64,000 nucleotides of DNA from Quillaja saponaria (lineage: Eukaryota; Streptophyta; Magnoliopsida; Fabales; Quillajaceae). Each line of letters begins with the position of its first letter. Positions within the stretch are counted from its first letter, which is position 1. The notes below the pieces were generated by a model. It did no database searches, was not told the origin of the DNA, and saw nothing but the letters and a program-made list of their open reading frames with translations. The translations under genes were made by a program, and so were the position numbers. The DNA is taken from positions 5,952,001-6,016,000 of the forward strand of contig CM055612.1 in assembly GCA_029379385.1 (NCBI GenBank). The letters are read 5' to 3'. Below, in pieces: positions 36,601 through 49,728 of this stretch.

Positions 36601-38792
36601 TAGTCAATGTAACCAGTGCTCTCGTCTAATCTGTATGGCATTGTCTCAAAGAATATAGATACAGCGGATATCTTCTTGGTGTCAGTCTGCACAATGGAAA
36701 ATATGACAAAAACTTGTGCAGAAACAGTATAATGTACTTGGTCCTACTAGCATCTATAACTAACACAGATATAAAGAGGCAATTCATCACTCCCCTCCTC
36801 CCCCTGCCCAAAGGAAGAAAAAAATCTGCACCATAATGTAAAAAATGAAAAGAGCAAAAAAATTTTATTGATGACTCTAGAGTAGGACGGTTGCCTATTT
36901 TCCAGGTGAGCACCAAATAGATACAGGGAAGCAATCAAAGGGAAAATAGATCTTGAAAGTGTAACTGCTATTAGGGATAAATTATGGAAAGATTCGTATT
37001 AAACTGCAAGGAAATGTTTTTGTAAGTTCCTTAAGAGTATCAAATGATTCTACATCCCTTTTGGCATGGCATTTTTATTTTATATTTTAAAAAGGTTACA
37101 TATTGGTATATGTTACGATAAGGACCAAAATGATTGTACAATTGAGCTATTACATGCTTTCATATTTCTTGACAGTAAATTAGTTCACCCAACTATTACT
37201 TTAGAAAAATAGATAGATAATTGGGGTACCCATTTCAACAGGATTTTCATTTTCCAGGACAGCAAGAAAAGAACATGTCAAGAGGCACACCAGAAAAGTA
37301 GTTTAACTATATGGAGAGAAAGATACAACCAAATCAATCAAGCAAAAGATCGGTGAAGAATATAATAACCTGATAACCATGTGAAAGATGACCACCATGA
37401 GGAAGATCTAGAGCCATAATTCTCTCATGAGGCTTCAACAATGCAGTGTAAACTTGGAAGTTAGCGGGGGACCCAGATAGTGACTGGACGTTGACTGCCA
37501 AAAGTGAAGTATGTAGGACATTAACAAAGTGGGTGATCAAAATGCAGTTCTCCTTGAATGAGGGAACAAGGAAAAAGAAAGTGCATATAACAACGAATTA
37601 TTGTCCAAAGGAAAAATGAAAAAAACAAAAACAACTAAGAAACATGTAGCTTAAAAACAGAACAAGTGCACCACAACTAAAACACACCAATTGCCCTTAT
37701 AGCGCACTTGATATTTTAAAAGTACAAAGATATACAACAACAAGCATTAATCCCAAATCATTGGGGTTGGCTACATGGATTCTCACAAATTATTTAGTCT
37801 TTTTGGCCTAGGAACATCCTAGTTGACATCGAGACCGGGGGTAGAGAGGAATTAAACACACACACGCATATCACCTCCCCATTTTTCAGGATCCAACTGA
37901 AAAGCTTCTAAGGCACGCCTCTGACATAAGGTTTCGGCCATGTCAATGTACCTGAGTAATATATCTCCAGAGTTATGCACCAATTTACGAATGTCTGAAA
38001 ACTAAAGTAGAAGGAATGAGAGCATGATTAATTCAGAAAATTAATAAGCAGAACCACATACTCGTTTCCTCCATAGTATCTAGCCCCAGGATACCCTTCA
38101 CTGTATTTGTTGGTCATGACAGAACCAACAGCTTGCATTACTGAGAGCGATGTGAAATTTTCTGAAGGTATAAGTTCAAGGCCCTTCATCACATTAAAAA
38201 AGAAAGAATCAATTCGAAGAACTATCTCATCAGTTCAACTTCAATTCTTATATAACCATCCACAATTATACTATACAAAACCAAACTATACTTACCTTCC
38301 ATTGACGAGCTTTTTCAAGTTCAATTATATTAGCGACTTCCGGATCTACGACTTCAAGAGGATCATTCAGTTGCTTTATCCACTGAGATATGAAATATTT
38401 TTCTCAAAAGTAATACAGAATTAACGTGTAATCTGAGATCTACCTAGAAAAATTCCATTCTCACTGGCTTTCAATCCCATCAAAAGGCATTGACCTCGAA
38501 AATATTGTTATATTTGTTCAATACAGAATAATAACAATCAGAAATGGCTTACAGTAGCAGAGGCTTTCTCCATGTCCTGAGCTGCTTGGTTGGGCAAAGA
38601 TGACTGCAACCAAATCAAACAAGAAAAAGATATACGTGACCGTAAGTCGTTAGAGGATTCGGCTGCTCAATCGAGCGGGACATTAACGAAATTAGAACGT
38701 TAAAATACCAGGTGATAAAGGGAACCGCCATTGATGAAAGCACGGTTTGGCTTCTTAACCGTGGAAGATAGTATGCGAAAAGCCAAAGCCAT
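33621..38792 (-). CDS. SHM1: serine hydroxymethyltransferase, mitochondrial
   Basis: Fifteen exons, in coding order: 38792-38709, 38603-38553, 38382-38296, 38183-38062, 37951-37875, 37494-37370, 36686-36594, 35873-35781, 35667-35470, 35291-35187, 34982-34917, 34759-34682, 34231-34120, 34031-33921, 33769-33621 (1551 nt, 516 aa, the usual length for plant mitochondrial SHMT). It converts serine and tetrahydrofolate to glycine and 5,10-methylene-THF and works with glycine decarboxylase in photorespiration. The N-terminus [19 protein letters not shown] is an Arg/Lys/Ser-rich presequence without acids. The PLP lysine is K285 in [14 protein letters not shown]; other landmarks are [23 protein letters not shown] and [11 protein letters not shown]. 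The ending ETMRYNE matches the plant mitochondrial form. SHM1 and SHM2 cannot be told apart by eye. All introns are GT-AG. Confidence 0.95.
37735..37870. mobile_element. SINE/LINE 3'-end-like fragment in an SHMT intron
   Basis: Contains 'caacaacaagcattaatccc' and then 'ttggggttggctacatggat', close to the widespread plant retroposon tail also seen in diverged form at 17600-17700. It ends in a short CA run next to exon 5. The copy is short and lacks identifiable target duplications. Confidence 0.5.
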
Positions 38793-40100
38793 TGCACTCT
38801 CTCTAGTCTTCCCCTCCTCCCTGTAGTGTTTCTGTGACTGTCTGAAATCTGAACGTCTATGCGCTTCTCAAGTTGGCGGTGGCCCCGGAGTGAGTGGGTG
38901 GGTGGGTTGGTAGTGATTTGATTTAATGAAATAGCAATTGGCAATAGTATAACTGTTATCATGACATAGATTGCAAAACGACTCGGTTGGTATTAACCGA
39001 GTAGAGGTGTACCAAAATACCACCAAACAGGAAATTTGGACTCACTGAATCCGACCCAAACTTGACAACTTGGTTTAATCAAAGTCAGATCGGTTGTGAG
39101 AGAATTTTTTTTTGAAATCTTACCTCCATATGTTAATGTTCATGTTTGATTTTAGCAAGAGTTTTAATGTGTTTCTTAAGATCATTTATTAAGATTATAT
39201 AAATAAAAAGTTTTTCTAATAAGTGTTATAAAAGGTAATTATTAAGATATAATAAATATAAAATTTAAATTAAAAAAATTTTAAAATAATAAATTATTTA
39301 TTATACAGGACTTAAATTATAAAAAATTATCACAATAAAAAAATTATAATATTTATTACAATAATTAACAATGATTTCAATACAATATTATATATAAGTT
39401 GTTATTTTAACACTTGTTCCCAACAAGACTGAATAGACCGTAACAAGCACTTGTTATTTTTAGACTAAATTTTATTAACTTAAATTAAACTAAATACACA
39501 TTTTATCACTGGATTTAGACGTCAATTGAGATATTTGATTACCAAATTTTTTAAAATTGGTTGAGTTTTGGTTTAAATTTAGACTAAACCGACCGGTTGA
39601 GTTTTAGTCTAAACCCACAGATTTTGTTATCGTCGCAGCAACTTTAAGAACGCAATGGTTATCTGTTGAACATTAGAATGTAGAAGGGTGCGTACTTTCT
39701 TCTTCCTCCTATCAGAACAGGAGATAAGGAAAGAAGTAATAATTGAGCAAGATTAACCACTCTAATAGCAAAAAAGGATCAAGTGTTTTGTGTGTTGTGA
39801 ATTGTGATTCCAATCTAATTGACAAATCATTCATTTAACAAAAAAGAATGAACAGCATCAGTTGAAAGAAAAGTGAACAATTTACTAGGTTCAATAAGAT
39901 GTACGATTTACGATAATTCGAAATATGCACTTTACATATGCCCATATCACCATTCTCAATAGATGGTGAAACTCAAATGAGAAAGTAACTCAGTTTTGCA
40001 TAATTACCCAGTACCCAGTATATTCAGAATAATTCTGATATGTTAATACAGTAAAGTATGCTCAAATAGACAGCAGAATTTGAAATGATTTACATAAATC
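38793..40100. other. SHMT promoter and spacer
   Basis: The first ~150 bp above 38793 are presumably the SHMT leader and promoter (minus strand), including a GC-richer stretch near 38870-38900. The rest (39000-40100) is AT-rich. No gene is seen. Confidence 0.45.
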
Positions 40101-40121
40101 TTATGTGTATACTCTCTGCTG

Positions 40122-43100
40122 CTACTGCACTCGGTTGTCCTCTGTCTTCCTCGGGAAAAAGAGAGATCCTAATAAAACAGCAATTCCGGTGATTGCAATT
40201 GTAAACAGAAGACGTCTACGTGAAACATCATGTGGTTGCCTCCTTCGAGCACCTCGATCTCTTTCAGCATCCCTGACATCCCTTTAGTTAAAGTCCAAAT
40301 GAACCATTTCCATTAGAGAAGAGAGAAACCGTTTTTTTATGAGAAATTACTAACATTTACAAGATAATTTGTATTCCAAGAAAAGTACAAATAATCAGCA
40401 ATGTCATTTTGTTTCAGAAGTTAATCCTCCATCAAGGAATACGAATGTTATACCATGTGCAATGAAGTTTGCTTTTGTACTTTTGTGTTTACCTAAGAAC
40501 TAAACAAAACAACGAAAATCTAACTCATTTCTGGTTCCCAATTCCAAAAGTGTGTGCAAGCACTGTTACTCTATTCACCTAAGGAAGATCACACCATGAC
40601 GCCAAGAAGGAAAGGACCGTAAGCTATGAATATAATAGTTTGCACCATGGCTATATCTAGCAGTACTAGTACAAAATCCAACAGTAAGAAGATCCAAAAT
40701 TAAATTACTTCCAAATTACAAGATCCAACACTTTGCATGTAATCAACCTTAAGGTCTCAGCGAACCCACTCTAGAAATTAAGAGTTAAACATAAATGAAA
40801 GAAGACTGGATAACAATTAGATAAGCTTTCTTTGTTCCTCGGCAAGATTACGGAGCCATGACAAATATTACAATAGATATAAATCCTAGCCGAGTTCATT
40901 ACTGGAAATACAATTACTAACATTTACAAGATAATTTGTATTCCAAGAAAAGTACAAATAATCAGCAATGTCATTTTGTTTCAGAAGTTAATCCTCCATC
41001 AAGGAATACAAATGTTATACTATGTGCAATGAAGTTTGCTTTTGCACTTTGTGTTTACCTAAGAACTAAACAAAACAATGAAAATCTAACTCATTTCCGG
41101 TTCCCAATTCCAAAAGTGTGTGCAAGCACTGTTACTCTGTCTATTCTTTTTACCCCAATGTGCTCATGTCTAAAACTTATCGGACACCTCAAATGGACTG
41201 AAATATGATCCTCCAAGTATAAAAGGAACTTACAAACAATGTGGCATACCCATATAGGCACACGTCAGATGGTATTAAAGAAGTTGTGAGAGGTTTAATT
41301 AAATTTATTGAAAGGTGACTACATTGAACAATACATAAAGAACATTATTTCATACCTTGGAGATCCCACAGTGTTACTGTTATCTGGCACACTATTATCT
41401 GTGACACCACACCTAGCTTCATGGTTATATCTTTCTCGCAGTCTAACATATCTGTTACAAAGATGACAAAGTTCTGTCCGATTCCCACATACTTCCTAGA
41501 GCACAAATATCATGATCAAGCCAAATTTGAGATATAAGTACAACAGCAAAAGCAATTTTCCTTCTGAAATTCTTGTTGACTACTACCTGATGCTCAGCTA
41601 GATCGACTGCAGGCAATGGGAACTCGCAGAACTCACATGTGACAATTCTTTGAGGACATTTTTCACCTTTATGGATAGCTAATATATCACGCTCCATCAT
41701 CTCACTGCATAATGAACATTCGACCTGCAGTAATGCACACAAGTACATGACAAGGGAATAATGTATATATACATCATATATCGAGCTTCAAGAAAAGGAA
41801 ACATGAAAATATTGAGGCAGCTTGATGAGGCCTTTTTTTTTTTTTTTTTTTGCAATTCAAAGACCACCGTAAATTCTTTAAATCTAATGAGCCTCCATTT
41901 CAAGCTCTTATTAAAGAAGGTGTTATGGAAACAAAATATAGTCCAGAACCGATCTAACCATCAGCCAGAGGAGGCTCAGATACTGTATCTACTTTACAAA
42001 TAAAAAGAAAAACCTGGCAAAACAACCACGCATCAACAGAAAGAAAAAGAACCATCTTCCTGTGTTTGTCTAAACATTCTTTGTGTGTATGTGTGGAAAC
42101 CCGAATCCACCAACTGAAGCACCAATTTTTGTAAGGACATTAAATAAATTAAAGAGAAACACTGAATTTCTCCCTATTATTGCCCATAAGAATCACAGGA
42201 CATCCCAGAATCTTGTATAAAATTTATTCCATACGTTCAGTAGGTTTGCCTAATAAACCAGTCAACCACATCCAAGCTGGCTTGGCACTCAAGTTCCCTC
42301 ACTACCACTCTTTGAATTTCACTAACAACCATAAGAAACAATATCTAACTGAATATAATCTTTAATAAATCACAACACATATGAGTTCTTCTTATATCAA
42401 GTACTTGTCATCACCCAAGCCTATCCCTTAATGGCTCAATGCATGTGAAATTGCAAACTATGAAGAGAAAAACCCGTTTACTAGCCTTAAGTTCCTTATA
42501 GTGCCAGATCAACTACTTAAGTTCTACCTAAACATCTAACATCTTATCATGAGTATGAGTTAGAATCACACTACTTATTTATAGTTTTAACCTGTAACTC
42601 ATAGTCCTAAAAGAAAGCCTATACTTCATAGTATTCCAAAAGTTTCTTTTATAAAATTATACCTCAAATAATAATATAAACCTGGAAAAAAATATGTTAC
42701 AGGTTTCCAACATGTTAAAGAAAAAAAAAAACCAGAAAAATCTCCACATACCGGTGCATGGGTGTCTAAAAAATGATCCTCAGCATGTTTCTTTGGAACC
42801 ATATCGCCACAAACTTTACATCTTTCAAGATTACGGACACAATGAGCATAATGCAAGTCAAGATTTGCAGCAGGGATAGTTCTATCACTGTGAATATCAA
42901 AACAATCAGAAAACACACATGTGGTCAAGGACCTACTTTGAATACAGGATCCCATGAAAACAAATTTAAATGGTAGATGCAATAGAAAGATTTTTTTATT
43001 TTTTATTTTTTATTTTTGCTAAGAGATAAACCAAACAAACCACCAGAATAATGTTAATTTTTTCTAAACGGTTATGCGGGGGAAGAAAATCAGAAGGTAC

Positions 43101-43978
43101 CGTTGTGTCTTGATTCTTGAATTTGTGTCTTCAGGTCACGAATTTAGTATCATGTAGGGAGGATGAATTTGTGAGTTTAAGAGAAGAAGATGAAGCTAAA
43201 CTGTCCTGAACCCACATGATAAGATACTGGATGGAGAAAGTGAATGGAAAAGTGGTAGTGAGTAGGAATTTGATGGAAAACATGAAAGAATTCAAATTCC
43301 ATGTCATTCAATTCAAGCTCAAGCTCCTCAGACTCTAGCTGTGGCGGTGGTTTTTCATCTTTAGAATATGAATAGTCTGAAAAATCAGAGCTTGATTTTC
43401 TTTAGTGGCTATGGAACTTACTCTCTGCTCCAACCCAAAAGCCAAAACATGAAAATGGTTTTGTGAAAACGAAATCCAAACGAATTGGGGTCCAATCGTA
43501 TCTTTGAATATTTTTCATCTGCAACAACACTTAAATCAATTTTTTTTTTAAAAGAAAAAGTTAACGGCAACTTAGTTGTTTGTTCTGATAAAATAAACCA
43601 CTGAAGTTGAAACCATGATTTTGAAGACCTGTAAACTGATACACATTAATGTAGTTTTATAACCTAAAAGTTCCATATAAATCAAAATCCATCAACACAT
43701 CCCTCTTATCAGTTATACAAAACCCTCCAAAAGAAATTGCAAAACTTAGGTACCAATAAAGTGCTGGCCCCCATATGAACTATGAGAAAAATTATTCTAA
43801 TTATAAGATTTAACGGAACTCAGAAATAATTCAAAAAAATTAAACAATTTAAACTGATTATATGTAATAAAATTGTATTCATTATTATCATTTGACAATT
43901 ATAAGTTACATTGAAAGCATAATTATGTATATACCAGTGGCTGCATATACTTGTGGCTTCCTCGTATGCAACTGCCAT
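40122..43978 (-). CDS. TRAF-type zinc finger, tail-anchored protein
   Basis: Five exons, in coding order: 43978-43935, 42887-42752, 41724-41587, 41495-41356, 40281-40122 (618 nt, 205 aa). Cys/His pairs recur about five times: CSHC, CKVCGDMVPKKHAEDH, CSLCSEMMERDILAIH, CEFCEFPLPAVDLAEHQEVC and CHLCNRYVRLRERYNHEARC. That fits a run of TRAF-type zinc fingers covering most of residues 12-135. A basic stretch (RRRQPHDVSRRR) then leads into a single hydrophobic segment at about 177-195 (LLFTIAITGIAVLLGSLFF) and a short tail, so the protein is probably anchored by its C-terminus with the fingers in the cytosol (inference). It resembles Arabidopsis At1g09920 (from memory). Its exact role is not known. 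Intron 4 carries a recent direct duplication. Confidence 0.87.
40345..41138. repeat. 226-bp direct duplication inside an intron
   Basis: Copy 1 is 40345-40572 and copy 2 is 40912-41138, in the same orientation and 567 bp apart. I see five base differences, all transitions, and one single-T length difference, about 97% identity. Both lie in intron 4 of the TRAF-ZF gene. No terminal repeats or target duplications mark it as a transposon, so it is probably a local segmental duplication. Confidence 0.88.
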
Positions 43979-44279
43979 GGCGGTAGAGAGGAAAAGAACC
44001 GAAGACTGACGAGGTTTGGACCAAATCTTCGGAAATCAAGCAAAAAATGAGATTAGCGCATAAAATTGTATCTAAATAAAATTTCAGAAGAGAAGATTAG
44101 CATAAGAAAATCAAAAACCAGTTAATCAAATTCTAACCAGAAATCAAAGACGCTTAGGTATTAGGGACTTGGATGCTCTTCTACAATCTCTCTGACAAAT
44201 GAATCACAGTACTCGGAGCTCGGAAGGGTTTGATCAATTTGGTTGAACGACCTTTGGTGAAAGACTTTGTAGCCCTCGA

Positions 44280-44470
44280 AAACCATCTTCATAATTGAGA
44301 GTCCTGTTCAATCACGCGCCGTTTAGGCGAGGGAGGCACAATCTCCTTGCTCTTGTTGGATCCATCATATGTGCTGTAGTCCGGAGGTTAGGCCCAAATA
44401 TGTGTTACCCCATTTCGGACATATCTTTTGGGCCCAAAGTTCAATTAAATTGGACAAAGGTCCTACAAAA
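44280..44470 (-). promoter_or_regulatory. TRAF-ZF promoter with site II palindrome
   Basis: GGCCCA lies at 44391 and the palindrome TTTGGGCCCAAA around 44427-44438, 400-460 bp before the start codon. The first intron-free leader lies between. Assignment is by position and motif only. Confidence 0.4.
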
Positions 44471-47400
44471 GTACCCAAAAAATAAAAAAAGTGGAGAGAG
44501 AGATGATATGAAACCGAGTTTTTTCTTATTTAGTTTTGAGCTACACAAATTATTATCCTATATATAAATTTATGGTTTATTTGACGCATTATATGGAAAT
44601 AACATGATAATATAAGACCATCCAATTACAATATATGATAATATATATTTACATTGTTGACTCCTCTTAATCGCGAAAAATTTAATTATCTCAATTACAA
44701 TTAATGGTTTTCATAATGTAGACAGATTCCTATAAAAGCATCTCTTTCTACTTATCTACTTTTTGATTAATTGGAGAACTTGTCTATTTTTTAGGTTCCC
44801 TCTTTTGCATGCTGAATTATCTATTAATAGAGATCCACTACAAGCCATAGAGCTTCAAGCTTTGTACCAAATATGGTTATAACACAATCTTTCCTTCCAA
44901 TTAAACACTCCAAATTAATTAACTAAAAATAAAAGAATGATTAGTTAGAAATATTATAAGAATTGACCTAATCAAGCTATATATGCAGTGCGGCTGCCTA
45001 ACTAATTTCCTTTTCAAACAATAGCATTATATTTTTTTTTTGTTGTGGAATCTATATACAAGGGTTACAATTAGTGAGGGAGGGGACCATTTACATTAAC
45101 TTTAATCTTCAACATTCATTAGGGTCATTGCCACTAATTTGATTGTACAGAATGTGACATCCATTGAATCTTATATACATATTTTACTCTCTGCTTTGCT
45201 TATTGTGTAAATAAATTTCTTTAATTATGATCGAATAGCACCTATACCCTAATGCATATATTAAGAGAACTTATATGGTATGATGATATATAGCTTGGTT
45301 TCATGTTTGTTGTTATTTTTAATAATTAAATTAAAAACTAGCGAAAGAGATTAAAAGTTAATTAATACATCTATCTAGCACAACTTGTCAAAACAACTAC
45401 AAAGTATGCAATAATTTATTAATTAATTAATTGTACAACATATAAGGATGATAACATGATATATAATATATATAATACTATTCATTTAGCTCTTATACAA
45501 CGATTGTCTGGTAGCAATATGATATTGTAGATTTATATTGTTGATCTCATCTTATACCATGCTTGACATTATAAAGCTATACAATTACAAGAATAATGAT
45601 AAGATAATAGTATAACAATATAATAAATGTACAAATATATTATATAATCATGCATATACTATACAATCTTATATGATGCATCAAATGAGATACAAGTTAT
45701 ATAGTGAGTGTTGGAGGATAAGATAACAGTATAACAATAATATAACCGTACAGTTTAATATATTGCATAATCTTATACTATATAATCATATATTAACGAT
45801 GCACCTAAACGAGTGTAATTATTGTCATATAACCATAATTAAATAATTACTTTAAACTCATAATGTAAGTAGTTTATTAAGATAATGGGCTTGTAGTGCT
45901 TAATCCAGCTAAGCCACTCACTTATTTAATCAATCTAATAATCTCATAACCTTCATCCTTATAATATTGAATTAGATGAAAGGTAATGATAAAAAAACTA
46001 ATTTGATATATTAACTATGAAATTCAAAATGGGTAGTTTTAAAAATATTCTATGAATTATTAAAATGTAATTTAATTCCACTTGATAAGAAAATAATTAA
46101 AAACAAATAGACATTGACTGAATAAAGAAAGCTAGTAATCCTTTTGCACATTAAGTAATACATGGAAGTTAAAATTAATGAGAAACTTTATTTTTTTTAT
46201 TTTTTTTGGGTCCTTTCTTGATGAAAGAAGCACTTGTATAACTTGGCTGATAATTGACACTTGTCCACATTGTACAAGTTGGAGGCCTAGAAGCCAATGT
46301 TATACAAGTCTCCAACCCATGATTTTCGGCTAGTTAATAATCCTCATTGGTTTATTACGTCGTACAGTTGATTCTCATTGGGCCAGTCAAATCCTTTCAC
46401 GTGGGTTCAGCGAATTGAAATTCGAGCTCAACAGCTAACCCTTAACCCTAGATAGTGTAGTTGTGTTGATCACACCAATAAATACCTTAATTAAGCATAT
46501 TGCACAAATGGATTCTCCAAAATAAAATAAAATAAAATAATATATATATATAGCGAAAATTCAATAGAAAGTAGATATAAATATATATAAGGCAAATTTT
46601 ACCTAGCTCAGCAAGTAGTTTTTACTGTCACTTTGTATTTTAAAATGTTTATTGAATTATCTCAAATTAAATTTTGTTAATTTATATCCCTGATCATATA
46701 AGTACAATTTTTTTTATTTTTAAATTCTTTATTTGGTAATACTAAAATTATTTTTGTATCCTGATAACCTATGAATGATTCATCTTATATAATAAGTTGA
46801 TTGTTCGAGAAAATAATAAGATTTGATGTTATCTTTGCACTAGAATCTCAAATTAGATTAAAATTTTATATAAATTAAGTATAAGAAAGAAGAAAAAGAC
46901 AATGCAAGCTGGTGAATGCTTTATTTTTTTGGTGAAAATGGTTAGGGAAAAAAACTATTTTTTTATTGGAAAACATTAATGGAGGAATTAAGTAATGAAA
47001 TAACTTTACGTAATAACATGATTAAATTGTAAAATATGCATGCCCCTGCAACAATGTTAATTCCTAAATAAATGTAAACCACCTGAAAAAAGTTATTCCT
47101 TATGGAGATCGAGATTGATGACATGTATACACGAGGATCTTGCCTAATGATGTTTGCCATTGGAGTGTATCGAATTTAGAAACATGGAAAATTGTGAGCT
47201 TTAAATATTTATGGGGTTCAGCCTTCAGCCTTCAGGTGTTGATGGCAGTCAAATGTTAATTCGACATGTGCTGCTGGGTTCCCATGCCAATCTGCAGGCA
47301 CAAACAATTTTGAACATCAACCTCGACCAGTTGCAAATATATATATAATATATAAATAAATTAGTATTAATTAATCAAATAAAATTATTGAAAGTGGTTT

Positions 47401-49090
47401 CTGTATATGCTGTGCAGTTGTGTTTTGTGCATGTCTTTACTTAAACAGATGCTATTCAGTTGTGTTTTGTGTTTCAAACAAAGTGTATGAGTTCTTAAGG
47501 TATTAAACTTGTTCTTTGTAAGACAATATAATATATATATCCATCTTAGTTGATCGGATTTCACCTAATAACTTAAGGAAATTCCATGATTATTGCCATT
47601 ATCTCTTCTTATAGTTAAATTTAACGTAAGACATCAGAGGGTCTTGCATTCTCCATGCACATTATCAAGTTCAATGAATTTTATGTGTGAGGGCGTATGA
47701 TCATAATTAATATCTGTCATTTAATCATTTAAATTTTCGGATGAAATGAGATGAAAATTAATTAATACTGCATTTTACAATTGAACATTTTGTTGTAAAG
47801 AAAATCTTTTCCAACAAATATATAATTATATACTTGGATTTCATTTCCCTATGAAGGACATCAAATCGTTGACTAATTTATGCTCCAAAATTAAGAGTAA
47901 TTGTGCGAGTGCTTGCAAAAACAGCTTGCTTTCTAAGCTATTAAAAGAAGTAATTAATAAGATAAAGTTGTTCTAGAGGAGGTGAAAAGATGTAATTAAG
48001 AGTATCTATGAAGCATACATGGTATGCTTAACATGATATTGTGACTCATCATTTAAACATACTTATTGCCAGCTTCCAACCTTTTTTAAATGTCATATAA
48101 CTTTTTAATCATGATTATAAAAGCATTATCATGTTAATGGTTAATTTATAATAAGTAGACAAAGACATGCATGTCACCACTTTGTTTGTCATCAAGCAAG
48201 ATTTATTTGTGACTTAGTAAAGTGACACGATTTATACAGTTATTACTCAGATTATAATATATTTAATTTCTTATCAAATAATACTATTATCGTTGATATT
48301 TTAAAACATGATACATGATTTCACATCATGTATTAAGTTTTTTTTTGGTCTCCTAAAATTATCGTACATGAGACATTATCCAAATTTCAAGAATCAAGAG
48401 CACTATAGAGAGCAGGTTATGGTTGTGAGTGGGAAACTGCAAAGCTTGTTTAATTTGTTTTACCAGAAGAGGGACAAGGGATGAAGTATTTGATACTTTT
48501 TTTTATTAATAACGAAAAGAATTAATACCAAAAAAAAAAAAGGAAGACAGAATCTGTCAGGTGTACTTTGTTGTTTTCCTTTTTCTTTTTCTACCCGCAT
48601 GCAATTGCAAGCTCACCAATTTCCTTATTTGGTAACCTTAAAAACTTAAAGGGGTAGGCACCACTATGTTTACTTAACGAGGAATAAGTTTTATAACTGG
48701 GATTTATTTTTGATTTAATTTTTCACCCATGATAAGTAAATATTTTAAACTCTTTATATAATGGCAACACTTATATAAATAATTAAGAATTTATTATATT
48801 TAAAATTTTATAATGTCATAAAGAACGCGCGTTAAAGATAATAATTTATATTATGATAGAAGAGCATGTTTCAAATAAAATTTGACACGTTGATACATGT
48901 TAATGTTTTAAAATTATTTTTATATTTTTTTTTTGAAAATGAAAAACATGTGCGATGATATCAATTTTTTAAATCTAAAAGAGAAATAAAAACAAATTAG
49001 AATTTTTAGTAAGTATATATATATATATTACTGTTAGCAGAAATATATATATTATCACTTGAACAAAACTACACTCTTTTGGACTTTTCA
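44471..49090. other. large AT-rich intergenic region
   Basis: No gene is supported on either strand. Between about 44580 and 45830 the words 'tataacaata', 'gataagataa' and 'atgatgcatc' recur, suggesting decayed repeats. A slightly GC-richer patch at 47215-47310 has no long open frame. Small ORFs here are shadows of AT-rich sequence. Confidence 0.5.
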
Positions 49091-49134
49091 AAAGAAAATT
49101 TGTTTTGTTTATAATTATTATCATTTTCAATTCT

Positions 49135-49400
49135 CCACATTTTTATAATAAAGAAATCTGTAGGCGTTTTCTCAATCACCATCCCATTGCAACTCGCCTT
49201 TCCTCGGCGAGTTTTTGCGATTGGCTGCAGTGGATCTACGCTACCGTGTCACATATGCCCCACTCCTCTATATGTACAATACCGGATTTACCCTTCAGTA
49301 CTCAATGGTTGACGACTCTGTTCTGGTAGTTGTTTTTGAGCAAGTGGACAGAGTGGCCCAGTTAGAGCGACAGAGGGGATCTACAGAGAGCTACAATTGA
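49135..49400 (+). other. unrecognised open frame, possible gene fragment
   Basis: An island with more GC and balanced codon use inside very AT-rich DNA. The frame is open from about 49170 to the stop at 49398-49400, with residues such as LRLAAVDLRYRVTYAPLLYM and VVVFEQVDRVAQLERQRG. There is no ATG at its start, no clear splice acceptor, and I do not recognise a family. It could be a captured exon, an exon of an unseen gene, or chance. Confidence 0.25.
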
Positions 49401-49696
49401 GATGAAGCCAAAAACAAAAAAAGAGAGAGAATGTTTTATGCCAATTGCAAACAATAAAAATTACATTTTTATCAATTTAAATAGAAAATTAGTTGATAAT
49501 TTTTATTTTTTTTTGTAGGATTTGTATCTATAGTTTCTCAAGGACACACAAGTTGCATTATTTTATAATAAATTAGTGAAAATGCGTTTTCTGCATGATG
49601 CAATTGTAATTAATTTGACTTAAATTATAGAGATTCTATATTTATTTTTAAATTTACTTCAATTTTTAAATTAATCTTATACATTTCTAATATTGA

Positions 49697-49700
<4 letters not shown>

Positions 49701-49724
<24 letters not shown>
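49701..49724. repeat. (TA)n microsatellite
   Basis: About 12 TA units in AT-rich spacer. Confidence 0.9.

Positions 49725-49728
<4 letters not shown>

Noticed and set aside
46963..47310. A small gene on the minus strand (MANIIRQDPRVYMSSIS...)
   Set aside because: Only 26 codons precede a possible donor, the flanking pieces have stops, and no family is recognisable; kept as background.
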